NCBI GenBank assembly: GCA_033239125.1
Contig: BSWB01000003.1
Coordinates: 113,108,320-113,172,319, forward strand
DNA length: 64,000 bases
From: Fagopyrum homotropicum
Taxonomy: Eukaryota > Streptophyta > Magnoliopsida > Caryophyllales > Polygonaceae
Direction of reading: 5' to 3'
A program made the translations under genes and the position numbers. Below, piece by piece: positions 21,451 through 34,560 of this stretch (within the stretch, counting starts at the first letter, position 1; every line of letters begins with the position of its first letter). The notes beneath the pieces were generated by a model. That model was not told the DNA's origin, ran no database searches, and saw nothing but the letters and a program-made list of their open reading frames with translations.

Positions 21451-21546
21451 AGATATATCTTCCCACTTCCAATGTGGTACTGGAAGGGGGTGGAGCTCTC
21501 CTCCGGATCTACGATGCTCAATCTTGACCTGCTGACAGGTCGCACA

Positions 21547-21834
21547 CTAGGATACATATCGGACCACATCAGGCTTCAAACCACCCCACCAGAAGGAACG
21601 CCTCACGTCCTTATACATCTTACTCGCTCCTGGATATACGGAATAAGGGGTAGCATGAGCCTCACCTAGTATCCTCTGTCTCAACTCAAGGTCTGATGGC
21701 ACACAGATACGATCCTGCCGTCTCATCACTCCATCGGCACCAATAGTGAACTGAGGTGCCTCATCTCGTGACATCCGGTCTCGGATCCGGGTCAAAGTCG
21801 GACAGGTCTCCTGCTTCTGTCGGATCTCACCCAA
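21547..21834 (-). pseudogene. Element A integrase N-terminal zinc-binding region
   Basis: Holds the HHCC region: EAHATPYSVYPG, where Tyr stands in place of the second zinc His, then KMYKDVRRSFWWGGLKPDV. A TAG stop cuts it just before the CxxC pair (CATC). Loss of a zinc ligand plus the stop would disable integrase. Confidence 0.88.
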
Positions 21835-21849
21835 CAGGTCAGGAAGTAA

Positions 21850-23760
21850 CTATAAGGTGGCTAACTTATGAGCTGTATCGGGGAACTGGATCTCTACCTC
21901 CAACCAAGCTAAGTCTCTCTGCAACTGTGGCTGTACTGTCAACCGAGCTATCGCCTTCTCCCGAGGCGTCTTCCGACTCAAGGCGTCAGCAACTACATTC
22001 GCCTTTCCGGGGTGGTAGAGAATCTCAAGGTCGAAATCCTTGATCAACTCTAGCCACCGCCTCTGGCGGTTATTCAACTCCCGCTGAGTGAATATGTACT
22101 TCAGGCTCTTATGGTTTGTGAAGATCTGACAGGTCGCTCCATAGAGATAATGACGCCAGATCTTAAGAGCATGCACTACCGCAGCTAACTCCAGGTCATG
22201 GGTGGGGTAGTTCTCCTCATACGTCTTCAGCTGTCGAGACGCATACGCTATGACCTTACCCCTCTGCATTAAGACACACCCCAAGCCCAGCTTGGATGCG
22301 TCACTGTACACTACAAAGTCCTCTGTACCCTCAGGTTGTGCTAAGATCGGAGCAGACGTCAATCTCCTCTTCAGCTCCTCAAAACTCTGCTGACACGGCT
22401 CAGACCAGACGAACCGAGTAGTCTTCCTTAGGAGACAAGTAAGTGGTCGGGCGATCAGGGAAAACCCTTCCACAAACCGACGGTAATAACCTGCCAATCC
22501 AAGGAAACTGCGAACCTCCTTAACATTCTTCGGAGGTTGCCAAGAAGACACCGACTCAATCTTCGCCGGGTCGACCTTAATCCCCTCAGCAGTCTTTACA
22601 TGGCCTAGGAAAGCCACCTCTGACATCCAGAACTCACACTTGAATAGCTTAGCATATAGCTGGCTATCCTGTAGAATCTGTAGCACTGTCCTCAAGTGTC
22701 CGGCATGCTCCTCTCGACTTCTAGAGTAAACTAGAATGTCGTCAATGAAGACCACTACAAACTGGTCTAAAAAGTCGATGAAAATTCCGTTCATCAACTC
22801 CATGAATACTGCAGGCGCATTAGTGAGCCCGAAGGGCATCACTACAAACTCATAGTGACCATACCTAGTCCGAAATGCCGTCTTAGGTATGTCCTGATCT
22901 CTCACCCTCAGCTGGTGATAACCCGATCTCAAATCTATCCTCGAGAACACTGACGCCCCATGTAGCTGGTCCAGCAGATCATCTATGCGAGGCAGTGGAT
23001 ACTTATTCTTGATGGTGACCTTGTTCAACTCCCGGTAGTCGATACACAGCCTCATCGATCCATCCTTCTTCCTCACAAATAACACTGGTGCGCCCCAGGG
23101 AGAAACACTAGGGCGTATGAAGCCCTTCTCTGCTAACTCCTCTAACTGCTTCTTCAACTCAAGCAGCTCTATCGGGGCCATGCGGTACGGGGCCTTCGAG
23201 ATCGTTCTCGTGCCCGGCTCTAACTCGATGCTAAAGTCAACACTCCTCTGTGGAGGTAGCCCTGGTAAGTCGTCGCTGAATACCTCTGCAAACTCGCAGG
23301 CAACTGGTATCTCCTCTACTGTCAGGCTCTTGCGCTCCTTCATGGCATAACACCAGAAGGCCTCGCAACCCTGTGCTATCAATCTGGCTGCTCTCACTGC
23401 GCTGATAACTGTGCCGGACTTTCCGAGGTCCCAACCTCGGAATATCACTCTGTGACCCTCCTCAGTGGCGACAGTCACAGTCCTCCTACCAATATCCAAG
23501 ACTGCTCCATGTCTAGTCATCCAATCCATCCCCAATATCACGTCCTCATGGGCTAAGGGCATAACTAGAAAATCTACTAACCAAATCCGGCCTCCCAAAT
23601 GAATAGGGCAGTCATAAATCTCTTGGGATCCTCTAACCTTGCCCCCATCTGGTAACCCAACCACAAAAGGTACACCCTCTACTATAGCTAAGGACAACCT
23701 ATCTACACATGCATCTGCTATAAAGGAGTGCGTAGCACCCGTATCAAATAAAACTCACAC
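21850..23760 (-). pseudogene. Element A protease, RT and RNase H
   Basis: In order: aspartic protease with DTGATHSF (23722-23745); RT with RLCIDYRELN, SRIDLRSGYHQ and catalytic FIDDILVYS; RNase H with YSDASKLGLG, DLELAAVVHALK and ADALSRK. The open frame runs 23697-21850 (615 codons), and the protease start reads in the same frame up to a TGA near 23755. The RNase H catalytic Asp in the usual TDHKSL is Asn here (IFTNHKSL), so RNase H is likely dead. A TAG at the 3' end of this ORF separates it from integrase. Confidence 0.92.
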
Positions 23761-24059
23761 AGGTAAGTCATGGATCCAAATAGTACCTGTGGTCGCAGGT
23801 GCTGCAGGCTGCTCAATGCTCCTCAGCTCGAACACTCTCGATGGTCCTCCTCTGGTGTCAGTGGTACTACCACGTCCCCTACCACGACCTGATCCCTGTG
23901 CCGTACTGTATGCAGCAGGATGTCCTGGAGCCCGGTACTGTTGCTGCTATTGACTCGGAGCTCGGTACTGAGGAGGTCTCTGTACGCTCTTCTCAGCACC
24001 TGCAGGGGAAGATCCCTGCTGAGAAGGAGCCCTACCCTGACGGTAGAAAGTAGCTCTGT

Positions 24060-24160
24060 GTCCCGGCTTCCCACAAGTGAAGCAAGTGGTAGGTGGTCTC
24101 TGGCAATCTGTCTTAATGTGATCACGGCTACCACAGTTAAAGCAATGTCGATCTCTACTG
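24060..24160 (-). pseudogene. Element A gag zinc knuckles
   Basis: The frame contains CFNCGSRDHIKTDC, a perfect CX2CX4HX4C nucleocapsid knuckle, followed by a second CFTCGKPGHRATFY in which the final Cys is lost. It lies in a different frame from the gag body at 24285-25256, so a frameshift near 24300 separates capsid and nucleocapsid parts. Confidence 0.85.
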
Positions 24161-24284
24161 GGAGTCTGAACTGTAGTGTGGTAGCTGGACCTCCCCTGAG
24201 TCTGTCCTCGACCATAACCTGCTACTGCTGCACTGCTACCAGCATGTCCTGTCCTTTGTCGCTTATCCGGCCCACTAGACTGAG

Positions 24285-25300
24285 CTACTTTCCTCGAAGC
24301 TGGCCTATCTCTCTCATAACAGAGGCCCTATCCTGATAATCAGACAAAGTCTCACAGCGGAATCCAGCCAGATAGGATCGGGTACTCTCTCTCAATCTCC
24401 TGGAGAAAAGGTAAACATGTTGCTCTTCTGGAGGTGCAGATGGTCCAAGTAAGGTCAACTCTTTCTGAAACTTCTTTATGGTTGCAGCAATCGGGATATC
24501 CTCAAATCCCGCCTCAATGAAATCCTGGAATCTCTCTCTCCTCAGCGAAACTGGACAGTACCTGTCCCTAAAAATGTTCCTCATCTGCTCCCAGCTGGTG
24601 ACTCGGCTACGAATGGTATGCCACCATGAATGGGCATCATCTGTGAAACAGGTCTGCACCAAATCCACCTGTCGATCCTCGGGGCAACGTATTGCCTCCA
24701 AAGCAGTCTCTATCTTCCCTATCCAGTGCTCCACCTCTAGCCCTATTTCTCCACTAAATGAAGGAACGTTTTGAGAGTTGAAAGCCTTCAACCACTCATC
24801 CGGTCTTGGTGCTCTAGATCTAGTAGGCGCCCTATCAGCATTAACTCTCCTCTCAGATACAGCCGGCACCTGAGACACTCCCTGTGTCACTTGAGCTGAC
24901 CTAGCCGGTACCACCGGTGGTACCTGGGTAAGCCTCTCAACTCTGGCAGCTTCCTCCATATGCTCAACGTAGGCTCTGTACTCCCTATACTCCGATGCTC
25001 CAATAGAAACACGTCCAGACTCAGTCGAATGTGCTCCCTGCGCTCCAGACCTAGCAGCGGTCTCATGCTTGACCTCAGGGCCTACACTCTCAGCTACCTC
25101 TTCCACAGCAGCCTCTGGTATGCTTGCTGCAGGTGGATCCTCTCGAGGAACTCGTCCTCGACCTCTCCCTAGTGGAGGTCTACCCCCACGACCACGCCCT
25201 CTAACAGCAGGGGCGCTATCAGCTCGATCCTGTCTGACTGGGGGAAGGGGGGACAACCCCTACCTCGGCCAGTCAATGATGTAGCCCTGGTACGTGCCAT
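24285..25300 (-). pseudogene. Element A gag, capsid part
   Basis: The natural start is the ATG at 25300-25298. A frameshift in a C-rich tract near 25250 moves the reading into the 323-codon frame ending at 24285. The N-terminal part is Arg/Gly/Pro-rich and probably disordered. The retrotransposon gag domain follows, with VEHWIGKIETAL, CFTDDAHSWWHTI and FRDRYCPVSLRRERFQDF. Length and motifs suit Ty3/Gypsy capsid. Confidence 0.9.
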
Positions 25301-25547
25301 CTGCACGAACGGTAACAACTACAGTTATAATCTAACTAATCTATCATAACAGTAAAAGTCTATACTCATAATACTAAGAATACCGAGATCCGCAGAGGTA
25401 GTGGTGGTCATCTGTACTTTCTATCCCAACCCGACTCTGTATGCATTTTAAAACCAAAATCTTCTTTGGAAAACTCAGACAACTTTCGGGTTCTGTTTAT
25501 TTACTTATATGACCTTTTTAGAAGATTTCAAGTGCCATTGTTGCCAA

Positions 25548-25566
25548 CCTCGCTCTGATACTAAGT
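25548..25566 (-). other. Element A primer binding site
   Basis: On the minus strand, ACTTAGTATCAGAGCGAGG follows the LTR end GTGTTACA. GTATCAGAGC matches the 3' end complement of initiator Met tRNA; the first two bases of the usual TGGTATCAGAGC are altered here. Confidence 0.8.
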
Positions 25567-28456
25567 TGTAACACCCCAAATTTTACAACTCGGGGAGTTA
25601 CTGGTGAGGACCGCACAGTGGGTCCAGACCTTAGTTTGACAACAACTTAACATGATCTTACAACAAGGCACAGATAAGGAAAAATCGGAAATCATAAAAT
25701 AATTCTTAACAATGTATGAATGTGACCAGAATAACTAACAGCCGGAAAACGTAATATAACAAAGTACGGAAAGAACGACAAGAAACAAAGTCCAACTGAA
25801 AACCCACAAATGGAGAAACTGTAAAACGTCCTAAAGTACGACACCCCGGCTGACCACTACCGTCCGGATCACTCGGCATCTGCTCTAACCTGTGGCAAAT
25901 CTACACAACATATCAACTGTTAGCTAACTATCCAAATATAAGTAGAATGACAATAGCACAAACACAAGTAGAAACAAATTAAACAAACATCATGCTGGCA
26001 CTCAACCGTTTATTATCTATTATTTAAGTGATTCACATTATTCAATTTAAGTTGTGGCACGAGAGCTATTAACAGCTCTCGCCTCCGTTCCTTATCCAAC
26101 TGGGTGTAGGTCTAGCTGACCTCCGCCGGTAGCATCACTACAAACCGAGTATGGACTAGTCCCTAAAGAAACCCCCAGCGCTCGCAAGCTAACTGAGCAG
26201 AATGCCACCGCCCGTTACTCTTAGGCCAAGTATAGGTCGGTAAATATATATATCACAACCTATCTCTCTAAACATTTCAATCACACGCCACTATCATCAT
26301 TCATGCTCATATTTAGAAGTCAGCTAAGTAAGCCCAAAGGACTTACCTGATATAAAGCTCGACTCTTTGTAAACCAACTCGCTCTGTAAACTGTAGCAAC
26401 TCAGTTGCCTGCCAAAGGGGATAAGTGCATTAGCACACTCCCACGTAGTTAGAAGTCTAAGACTTCTAAAATAGAATAATGTATTAAGACATAACTAGTT
26501 GCAGTATTAATTTAGGGTAAAATGACCATTTTACCCTTGGTCCCGAAATTCCCGAAAATTCTAAAATTCATGTCTAAACTCCTATTTGAGATTCTAAAAT
26601 CATATTCCAACTCCCAAAGCTTCGTTTGGTTCCAAGTTAACATTTTTCCTATGTTTCTATTTTCAGAAAGATCGTAAAGGTCTAACTTCGATTCCAAATA
26701 TAAAATTCGTAACCGCTTATAAAAATTCCGAATTAAATCCCTAGATTATCTATGATGTCCTATCTAACTTTAGGAGAAAGAATTTCTCCAAACTGTTCAT
26801 TCAACAGTTTTATAAAAATTCCTAAAGTTGACTACTCCCTTTACAAATTCTATACTTAGCCAAAATTCTAAGGTTTACAAAACTGCTCAACTACCCAACT
26901 TCGGAAGCCTATAACTTCTAATCCGACCGTTCATTCCTTCTCAAATTTCAATATGCTAAACTACATATATCCATCTATCACCTATTAAAATTTCAACGGT
27001 GGATCTTCATTCAAACTCTCAAACATTGGTCGATAAGGTAGGCCGTTTCTAACTTAAAAGCTGAAGGAAAAAAAAATTGAATTTACAGCAGCCCTTTATT
27101 TCCACCATTTTATTTATAAAACTCAGCAGTTACCTATTACTATCTTAACTATGCTCAAGGCCGAATTACAGCAGCTCATCAATCTAGCATTAAGGAATCG
27201 GTATACATACATAAGATTATACAATAACCTTCCCCTTAAACTAATCGGAAACCTATTTTAAACCAAGTATAGGCTCTTACCGGGTTGCAGCTAGAAGGGT
27301 GGCTCGTTACAGTGGCTGTAACTCTATGGACTCAGCCTTTCAGTTCTGTAGGTGGCTGCAGTTTGAGGCATAGCAGCGTCGGTCGAAGGGACAAGTAAAG
27401 AAGGATGGTGAGTGTTGTACGCAGGTGGCTGTAGAGATCTTAAAGTGAAGACGGAAGAAAACAAGACCGCTGCACTAACCTTGGTTCAGTCGGGAGATCA
27501 GAAGGTGGTCGTAATTGCTTGAAGCGGCTGAACGTATACAGACGGGGGGCTGGGTGTGCCGTTTGCGGTTGTGCTTCCGTTCTCCAATTTACACTCGTAC
27601 GTATGAAGATAGGAGAGAGAGATGAATGTTCAGAATAGGAAAATGAGATTCTGGGAATTAAAGAGGGGTTACTGCCGTATGAGAGTGAGAAGGAGGAGAG
27701 TAACGGCTGAATAAATTGTAACTGCTGATCTTCTAGCTCCTCTATTCGCTGGGCTGAAGCAAGGCGGAAGTATGGCTGCAGAAGGCGCTGAACTGAAGAA
27801 GAAGCGTTGGGCTGGAGAGAGCAGCAGATGCGCTGAGGGCAAGCGGAAGTAGATCACGGACTGGGCTGTACAAGGCAAGGCAGTGGGCGACTTCTAGGCT
27901 GGAGCTGGCAACGCTGGAGGCTAGGCCCTGGGCTGGATGCTGGCGCTGGGCTCCTGGCAAGTGCTGCCTGCTGCTGGACTGCTGGAAGCTGGGCGTGCTG
28001 GGCTGTTGGAAGCTACTAGGCTGGCGCTGCGGACAAGGTAAGGCAGTGGGCTGCTGGGCTGCAGCAGCTGGATCCGTTGGAGCTGAAATATAGAGTAACA
28101 GATGGGCTAAACTGGGCTGCGGCTGGGTGGAGACTGGCGCAGGGTTAAAGCTGTGCACTCTTGGCTGGCGTTGGCGGAAGTTCGGAAACGAGATCCCGAC
28201 AATTAAATGCACGGAAAAGACGGATACGGGTTATGCTATAGTTTAGGATTGGTTATAGAAATCCTATCATTTTATGTGGAAGTAAGCTACATAAAATGAT
28301 AACTTTTTAAGAGATTCTATCATTTTATGTGAAGGAATTCTACATAAAATGATAAATTTTATAATCATGTATCTAACTAAGTAGACGGATATGGGTCAAC
28401 TGATCGAGATCTGGTTTATAACGGAAATAGACGGAATAAAAATTCCGGATATTACA
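25567..28456 (-). repeat. Element A 5' LTR, full length
   Basis: 2890 bp from TGTAATATCC (minus, at 28456) to GTGTTACA (25567). It holds twin hairpins at 28265-28301 and 28318-28354, a 9-bp-stem palindrome TTAGAAGTC/GACTTCTAA at 26449-26469, and a long GCTGGGCTG-rich stretch at 27740-28150. Frames in that stretch are low-complexity and not genes. Confidence 0.9.
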
Positions 28457-28895
28457 CAACCCATTGAAGTTCAAGAAAAAATCAAATGCAGGGATTATGT
28501 ACCAAATCGGGTGAGACAAGGATGGAAGAAGAGAAGAAAGAAGAGGGATAAAAAAAAGGAAGATTGAGGAAAGTTTCTGGTATCCAAGAAGTCGATTGTG
28601 TGTTGTGGGTATGTGGTATATGAGAGCTTTTAGCCCTGCAACGAATAAGCTCCGTGAACCCCTGAATCAAGAACTCAGAGTGCTGGTTCATCAAGTCAGG
28701 AATGGTGATCTCGTTACTGAACGATCCATAGCCCAAAACGGCGATAAAGGAAAAAAGATGGTGAACCAACTCTATCTACAAAAGGGGACAACGATGAGTA
28801 ATAAAGGGACAGTCCTAGACAACATCTATGTCGATCTGGATTCCGGCTTAGTCAGGTGTATCTTCTCCCTCTCTCTAATTTTCTTTTTCTCTTTT

Positions 28896-29230
28896 CAGCT
28901 TAATTTGATCCCTGTGATTCTTTGCTCTATTGGTATAATTTGCTGTGTGATTCTATGCCCCATTGCTTTAATCTGCTTTATTGAATCTTTTTCTGATCGG
29001 ATCGTAGTCCTGAAAGTATTTTCACCCCATTGCAAATGGAGCTTTGCTAAAATTTTATGCTCTTTTTGGCTTAAACTAATATTTGTGATTCTTTGCTCTG
29101 TTGGTATAATTTGTTGTGTGATTCTATGCCCCATTGCTTTAATCTGCTTTACTAAATCTCTGTTTGATTGGATCATATTCCTGAATGAATTATCACCCCA
29201 TTACAAATGGAGCTCTGCTAAATTTTTTTG
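28896..29230 (+). repeat. LINE 5' region tandem duplication, about 168 bp x 2
   Basis: The block with GTGATTCTTTGCTCT, ATTCTATGCCCCATTGCTTT and CACCCCATT repeats once, with about 10 percent change. The frame 28596-29231 spans it and looks hydrophobic only because of T-rich sequence; I do not regard it as a gene. Confidence 0.8.
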
Positions 29231-29273
29231 ACCGAACTGGAGGTATTGTATTACTCACAAGCTCCTCTATAAA

Positions 29274-30842
29274 ATGGCCTCCCTTCCCGCACCAAAATTT
29301 CAAACTAAACATATCTACATTGCCAATCTTATAACTGAGCTAAGTATGAGTGAAAGAAGTCAATTTTACAAGGATAAGGTGTGTGAGGTTCTTAAGAATC
29401 TTTCTAAGTAGAAAAAGGAGTGCATTCCTACTAAGGAAGATAGCTCATCGAAAATCAAACTGGTGGGAATTAATGAAGAACAACAAAATGAGAAGCTTAA
29501 AATAAAGAAAGGAAAGGAGATCCTTGGTGATGATACCAACCTAGAAGACTATCTCAAGCTACTGTCCAAAGTTAAATCCAACTTCACAAAAATCAGGAAT
29601 CCTCTTTAATGGGGAGAATCTTCGGCAATCCCTTAGAATTCAATAAGGTTAGAACCAAACTTCTCTTTGAGTAGAGGAACATTAAAGGTGAGGTTCAATT
29701 TATCCCTAAAATTAATCATTGGTTGAAATTAATTTCTCGAACCCTTATGACAAAGCCATGATTTGGGAGAAAAGGCCCTTTCACATCTTTGGACATATCC
29801 TTATTTTTAGACCATGAAAGCCTAACTTCAATGTTTTTAATGAAAATGTCACTGTTGTGGATATCTGGATTAGAATTCCTATGATCCCTCCAGAGTATAT
29901 CAATAAAGAAGCCATTAGAGTCATTATTGAAGTGAAGAAAGTTGAAAAGTTTATCAAGCTTGATCCCTTTTCTGAGAAAGGGATGTGAGTTAATTATTCC
30001 AGAATTTGCATCAACTATGACCTTGAGTTGAACTTTCACAAGGAGAAAGAATTCCATATTCCTAATGAAGAGGGGGAGCCGAAAATGTTCAAAATCTGAT
30101 TTGAAGACTTCTCTAAAGGCTGTGGTTTTTGTACGAAGAAAGATCATGGCTTTGAACACTGTCCCATGAGAATGATTAGTGTTAAAAAAAGCCAATTTTT
30201 CCTTCAAATGTGGGAAGAAGTGGAAAACTGGATCTAGTCATTAAAGGCAAGAATGATGAGAATGATACTGAATGTACTCCAGTGAAGAGCCACAAGAAGA
30301 AGAAAAGAACTCTTGTGTTTGTCAGTGGATCTAGTTTCTTTCAATGACGTTTAATCCCAAAGCTCTAAGAGTAGCTCTTTGGGCCCTTGTGAGAGCAGGG
30401 AGCCAAAGGCTAATCTCAATCCCAATGAGGATGCAACTGAGGAATTAACCCCTCATGATGAGAAAACTGAAATCTTTGGCAAAGTTTAAGAGCAACCCAC
30501 TTTCCTTGAGCAAGAGAATGACATGCCCCTGCCTGAGGATGATATCTTTTCTATGAACATGATCAATGATTGTGAAACTGAAGGTAATTAGAATCTGACT
30601 GAAAATGGTGATATTTTGGCCAAGATACTACACAAGGCTCCGGCACCTATTGATGATGGTATAATGATCTTTGGAGGCTCATTCCGCTCCTTCCATACTA
30701 ATAACTCCATGCATAGACAGATGGAAGAGTTGGAAGTCAAGATTGATGGGTCTAAGTAAACCTTGAGCAAAAGGAAAGTGTATGGAGGCACCAGTGACAC
30801 TACCACTTCTACTCTGAAAGGGACCAAACAAGCCATAACCTA
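29274..30842 (+). pseudogene. LINE ORF1, nucleic-acid-binding protein
   Basis: Starts with ATG at 29274 (MASLPAPKFQTKHIYIANL), hits a stop at about 29410, and is readable in pieces to about 30842. Its key mark is CGFCTKKDHGFEHC at 30121-30162, a CX2CX4HX4C knuckle typical of plant L1 ORF1. A Lys/Glu-rich stretch follows. In an active element this protein coats the LINE RNA. More than ten stops are present. Confidence 0.75.
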
Positions 30843-31936
30843 ATTCTCTACAAGCTTTCTAAATGATAAACAAATGCTATATTTTGTTAGGGATGAGTGA
30901 GCCTCCCGATAGTCAAATAGTCTCAATAGTTATGTTTGAAATCAAGTTCTATATGAATAGGCACTAATGCCCAAGTCTATCTACTGGACTGACTAGAATG
31001 TCACCTAGGAATCTATGTATGCCTACTTGGACAAGCACCTTTACTGATGTTTCTTCTTTTACTGATGTGAATATATGAATTCTAAATCCTTTATGCTTCT
31101 CTCTGAACTCCTTGCTTTCTCTTGGCTCGAATTTAGCCCCCTTGAAAAATGGTCATTGTTGGCTTCTATTCTGCAAGTACTTGAAGAACAATAGGTGGGA
31201 ATTAAGTTGATGGCATACTGGATAGGGAATAGAACTGTGGAATCCAGGGAAGCATAGCTCCAAAGCCCAACAAATGATGGAAACTAAGAAGAACACTACA
31301 AACTCGACATTGAAAATAACGGGAATGCTTATTGTAATTTTTGTTTCTTTAATGTTCTTATCCCCATAGATCGATTTCTGTACTCCCTATGCCATCTCCT
31401 TTCTTTGTTACGTATGAAAATACATCATCTATTAAATGGATTTATGTTAGATTGCAAAGTACGAGCCTATTGAGACGGAAAATTCAGGCCCAAAGGCAAA
31501 AAAAAATAAAATAGAGAAGCTCCAACCTTAATGGCATCGCAAACCGATAGAATCGTTCTTCTAATTAATAACAGGGACCAATTCCCGACTATAGCAAATG
31601 CGGAATCAGACGAAATAAAGGGCGGTATTTCGCTATACCAAATGACAGGCCAAATTTGGATCTTCTGAAAAGCTCAAAGATCAAACTGATAATTATTGTT
31701 AAACTAATATGGCATAAGCTCAAGACTATTAGGTATAAAACAAGAGAAATTAATAAATCTTCTCAAGGATGCAAGTGTTACTCTGCCATCACTTGGCTAA
31801 AGATTTGCCCCACCAAACTAAACTCTAACTTTGAAAAGCTACAAAGACTAAGCGCACCTAACCAAAGGATTCAAAAGAAAATGTAAATCCCAAAGTTAAC
31901 TATGGGCTCTCCACCCAACAAAACAAAATCATTATA

Positions 31937-32690
31937 ATGAAAGTGGGTTTCTGGAATTGCAGAGGTATGAGAAAGAAAAACTTCTGGACGGACCTAAACA
32001 TCACATGCAAAAATGATAGAATTCAAATGATCATGCTAGCATAATTGAAAACGAGTATTGAACTTGATGAAAAATGCTGGAAATGGGCGGGTTTTGATAA
32101 CATTTGTTTTGTTCCCGCAGATGGCCTCTCGGGGGGACTATGCCTCCTTTGGAAAAGTTATCAATTACTAAACGAGCAGGTTAATCACAAAAGAAAAAAG
32201 GTATGTAACGATTTTGAACAAGAATATGATGAATAATACTAGTATTTACATTACCTTTATTTATGCCCCTCCACATGAGAATCATAAAGAAGCGTTCTGG
32301 ACCCAATTAAAAAATCATAGCAACACAAGAAACTTTCCTTCCATAGTCATAGGTGACTTTAATGACTTGTTGTAGTTATTTGACAAAAAGGGAGGTGTAG
32401 AGCCCACCACCAGCAGAACCAAGAGACTCTATGAGTTCACCCAACAATGTAATCTTGTAGATCTGACAACTAATGGTAATAAATTCACTTGGAGGAAACG
32501 GTGAGAAGGTATTGACAACACCTTTGAGAAATTTGATAGGGCAATGACCCAACAAGAAGTAATACAAGCATACCCACATATTTTTACATGGAACCATGCC
32601 TTCACTACCTCGGATCATTGTCGTATTTCGATAAATCTCCAAAATCTAGGACAGAATACTAGGAACAAACCTTTTTGATTTGAAATGATG
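31937..32690 (+). pseudogene. LINE ORF2 endonuclease domain
   Basis: Begins MKVGFWNCRGM at 31937, the standard ORF2 opening. Then come GLSGGLCLLWK, FIYAPPHENHKEAFW, VIGDFND (metal-binding Asp) and TSDHCRI, whose SDH motif closes the active site. This apurinic-like endonuclease would nick the target. Single-base breaks include stops near 32041 and 32375 and a frameshift near 32220. Confidence 0.82.
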
Positions 32691-34560
32691 TGGACACAAA
32701 GAACAGACTGTGAGAATTTAATTAAACAAACTTGGAGAACACAATACCAAGGGACACATATGTGTAACCTTGTCAAGAAGATTAGTCTACTAAAAGTCGA
32801 ATTGAAAGCATGGAGTAAAGTAAATTTTGGAAACATCAACAAGAAAGTTGGTGAAGTGGAAACTGCCATTGAAAAGTTTCAAAATATGATCATCACAAAT
32901 TTCTCGTTGCAAGCTGAAGCTAAGTTAAATAGAATGAATCAAAAAAAAGGGAATGCCTCATTAATTACCAACACAAGTATTGCACCCAACGAGCAAAATC
33001 AAATCACCTACGACTGGGTGACAAATACACGAAATTCCACCACCGCAGAGCAACGGGAAGAAGAAATCACAAAAAAATAGCGGTCATTAGCACAAGCAAT
33101 GGGACAGTGCTAGCTTCAGAAGAAGAAATTGAGAAAGAATTTATCTTGAACTATGAAACTAGATTCAAAGCCTCAAATGTAAACTTAGTTGAGCTCCAAA
33201 AACAACTTGAAGTTTTGAAAAATGAACTTACAGAAAGAGATAATAGTATGCTGACAAGACCCTTCACAAATGAGGACATTAAAACGGAAACCTTTGAGAT
33301 TGGATGTGGGACATCCCCGGGGTCAGATGGTTTGCCAACTGGATTCTTCCAAAAGTACTAGCACATCGTGGGCCCGGATGTCACCCGGGAAGTTAAGAGT
33401 TTTTACAGAAATGGAAAAATCCTCAAGTAAATTAACCATACATTCATTGCGCTTATCCCAAAAATTGATAACCTATCACTAACATCACACTACAGGCCTA
33501 TCAGTCTCTGTTCAACGCTTTATAAAGTCATTGCAAAGATCCTAACAAATAGACTTAAGAAAATCCTCCCTAAGCTAATTCACCCTTACCAAGGGGCGTT
33601 CACCCAAAATAGATCTATCCATGATAACATCCTGATTGCTCATGAAAATTTTCACGGTTTTAAATCAAAGAAACGCAAGGAAGGTTATGTAGCCATCAAA
33701 CTTGACATGGAAAAAGCGTATGATAGGGTGGAATGCCCATGTATTTTGGCCATTCTCAAGAAACTGGGATTTGCAGGAAAGTTTAGAGGATGGATTAAAG
33801 AATCCATTTCGACAGCCTCCTACTCTATCTTAATCAATGCAACCCGACTAAGATCATACACCCTACCAGAGGGCTTCGACAAGGTGACCCATTATCTCCG
33901 CTAGTTTTCAACCTAGTTGCTGAAGTACTGGTAGAAATCTATAGAAATCTAGTATCGAGGATAAGAAAAACATTGGCTTCCCAATCACTAGAGCGGGAAC
34001 CACTATCACATTCTTAGCGTTTGCGGATGATATCATTATCTTTGCAAAAGGAACTAACCATGCATTCAATAAAGTTCTGGATATCCTGACAAAATACTGC
34101 CAAGTCTCTAGACAAAAAGTAAATTACCATAAATCGGCCTTCCAAACATCGGAAAATTTAGATAACCAAGCAAAAAGAATGATACAACAAAATACAAGTA
34201 TCCTACCAAGCAACTGTTTGGAAAAATACCTAGGCTGCCCAATCATCAATGGGCGGGTAAATAAAACTATATTTCAAGACGTCATTAAAAGCTGTAGGAA
34301 ACAGTTAACCAAATGGAAAACATCCTCCTTATCTTAGGAAGGTCGAACAATACTTAGTAAAGCCAACCTAAATGCAAAACCAAACTATATTATGCAGATT
34401 TTCATGCTCCCATCATCTAAACCGAAATAATTAGACCAAATTAATAGACAATTTTTATGGAATAAAGGACCAAATACCATCCTCATATAAGTTGGGACAG
34501 GATCTGCAAACCAAAGAACAAAGGGGGGGGGGGATAATTAAGAAAAGCTGAAGATATGAA
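32691..34560 (+). pseudogene. LINE ORF2 reverse transcriptase domain
   Basis: Contains the SPGSDGLP fingers motif (about 33317), HYRPISLC, YQGAFTQNRSI, the motif A region VAIKLDMEKAYDRVEC, GLRQGDPLSPLVFNL in a shifted frame near 33868, and catalytic FADDIII (about 34022). Order and wording are those of plant L1. Frameshifts near 33360, 33430 and 33870, plus stops, break it. Confidence 0.88.

Larger units (their letters stand above)
19903..28456 (-). mobile_element. Element A: Ty3/Gypsy chromovirus, inactivated
   Basis: Minus-strand LTR retrotransposon. Order in its own sense: 5' LTR (28456-25567), primer site, gag, protease, RT, RNase H, integrase, chromodomain, polypurine tract, and the start of the 3' LTR (20207-19903). 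LTR ends are TGTAATATCC and GTGTTACA. A C-terminal chromodomain-like tail places it among chromoviruses, nearest in style to Tekay/Del. The 3' LTR is cut after 305 of about 2890 bp, and no TSD is found. In the comparable 305 bp I see two differences between the LTRs, so the insertion is fairly young. Stops and frameshifts disable it. Confidence 0.93.

Noticed and set aside
27669..28212. Pro/Ser/Gln-rich minus-strand frames (27669-27878 and 27742-28212)
   Set aside because: They lie within the element A LTR in a GCTGGGCTG-rich stretch; low complexity, no motif.
28596..29231. 211-codon frame with hydrophobic segments suggesting a membrane protein
   Set aside because: Hydrophobicity comes from T-rich, duplicated LINE leader sequence. 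It precedes a clear LINE ORF1 and has no family resemblance.
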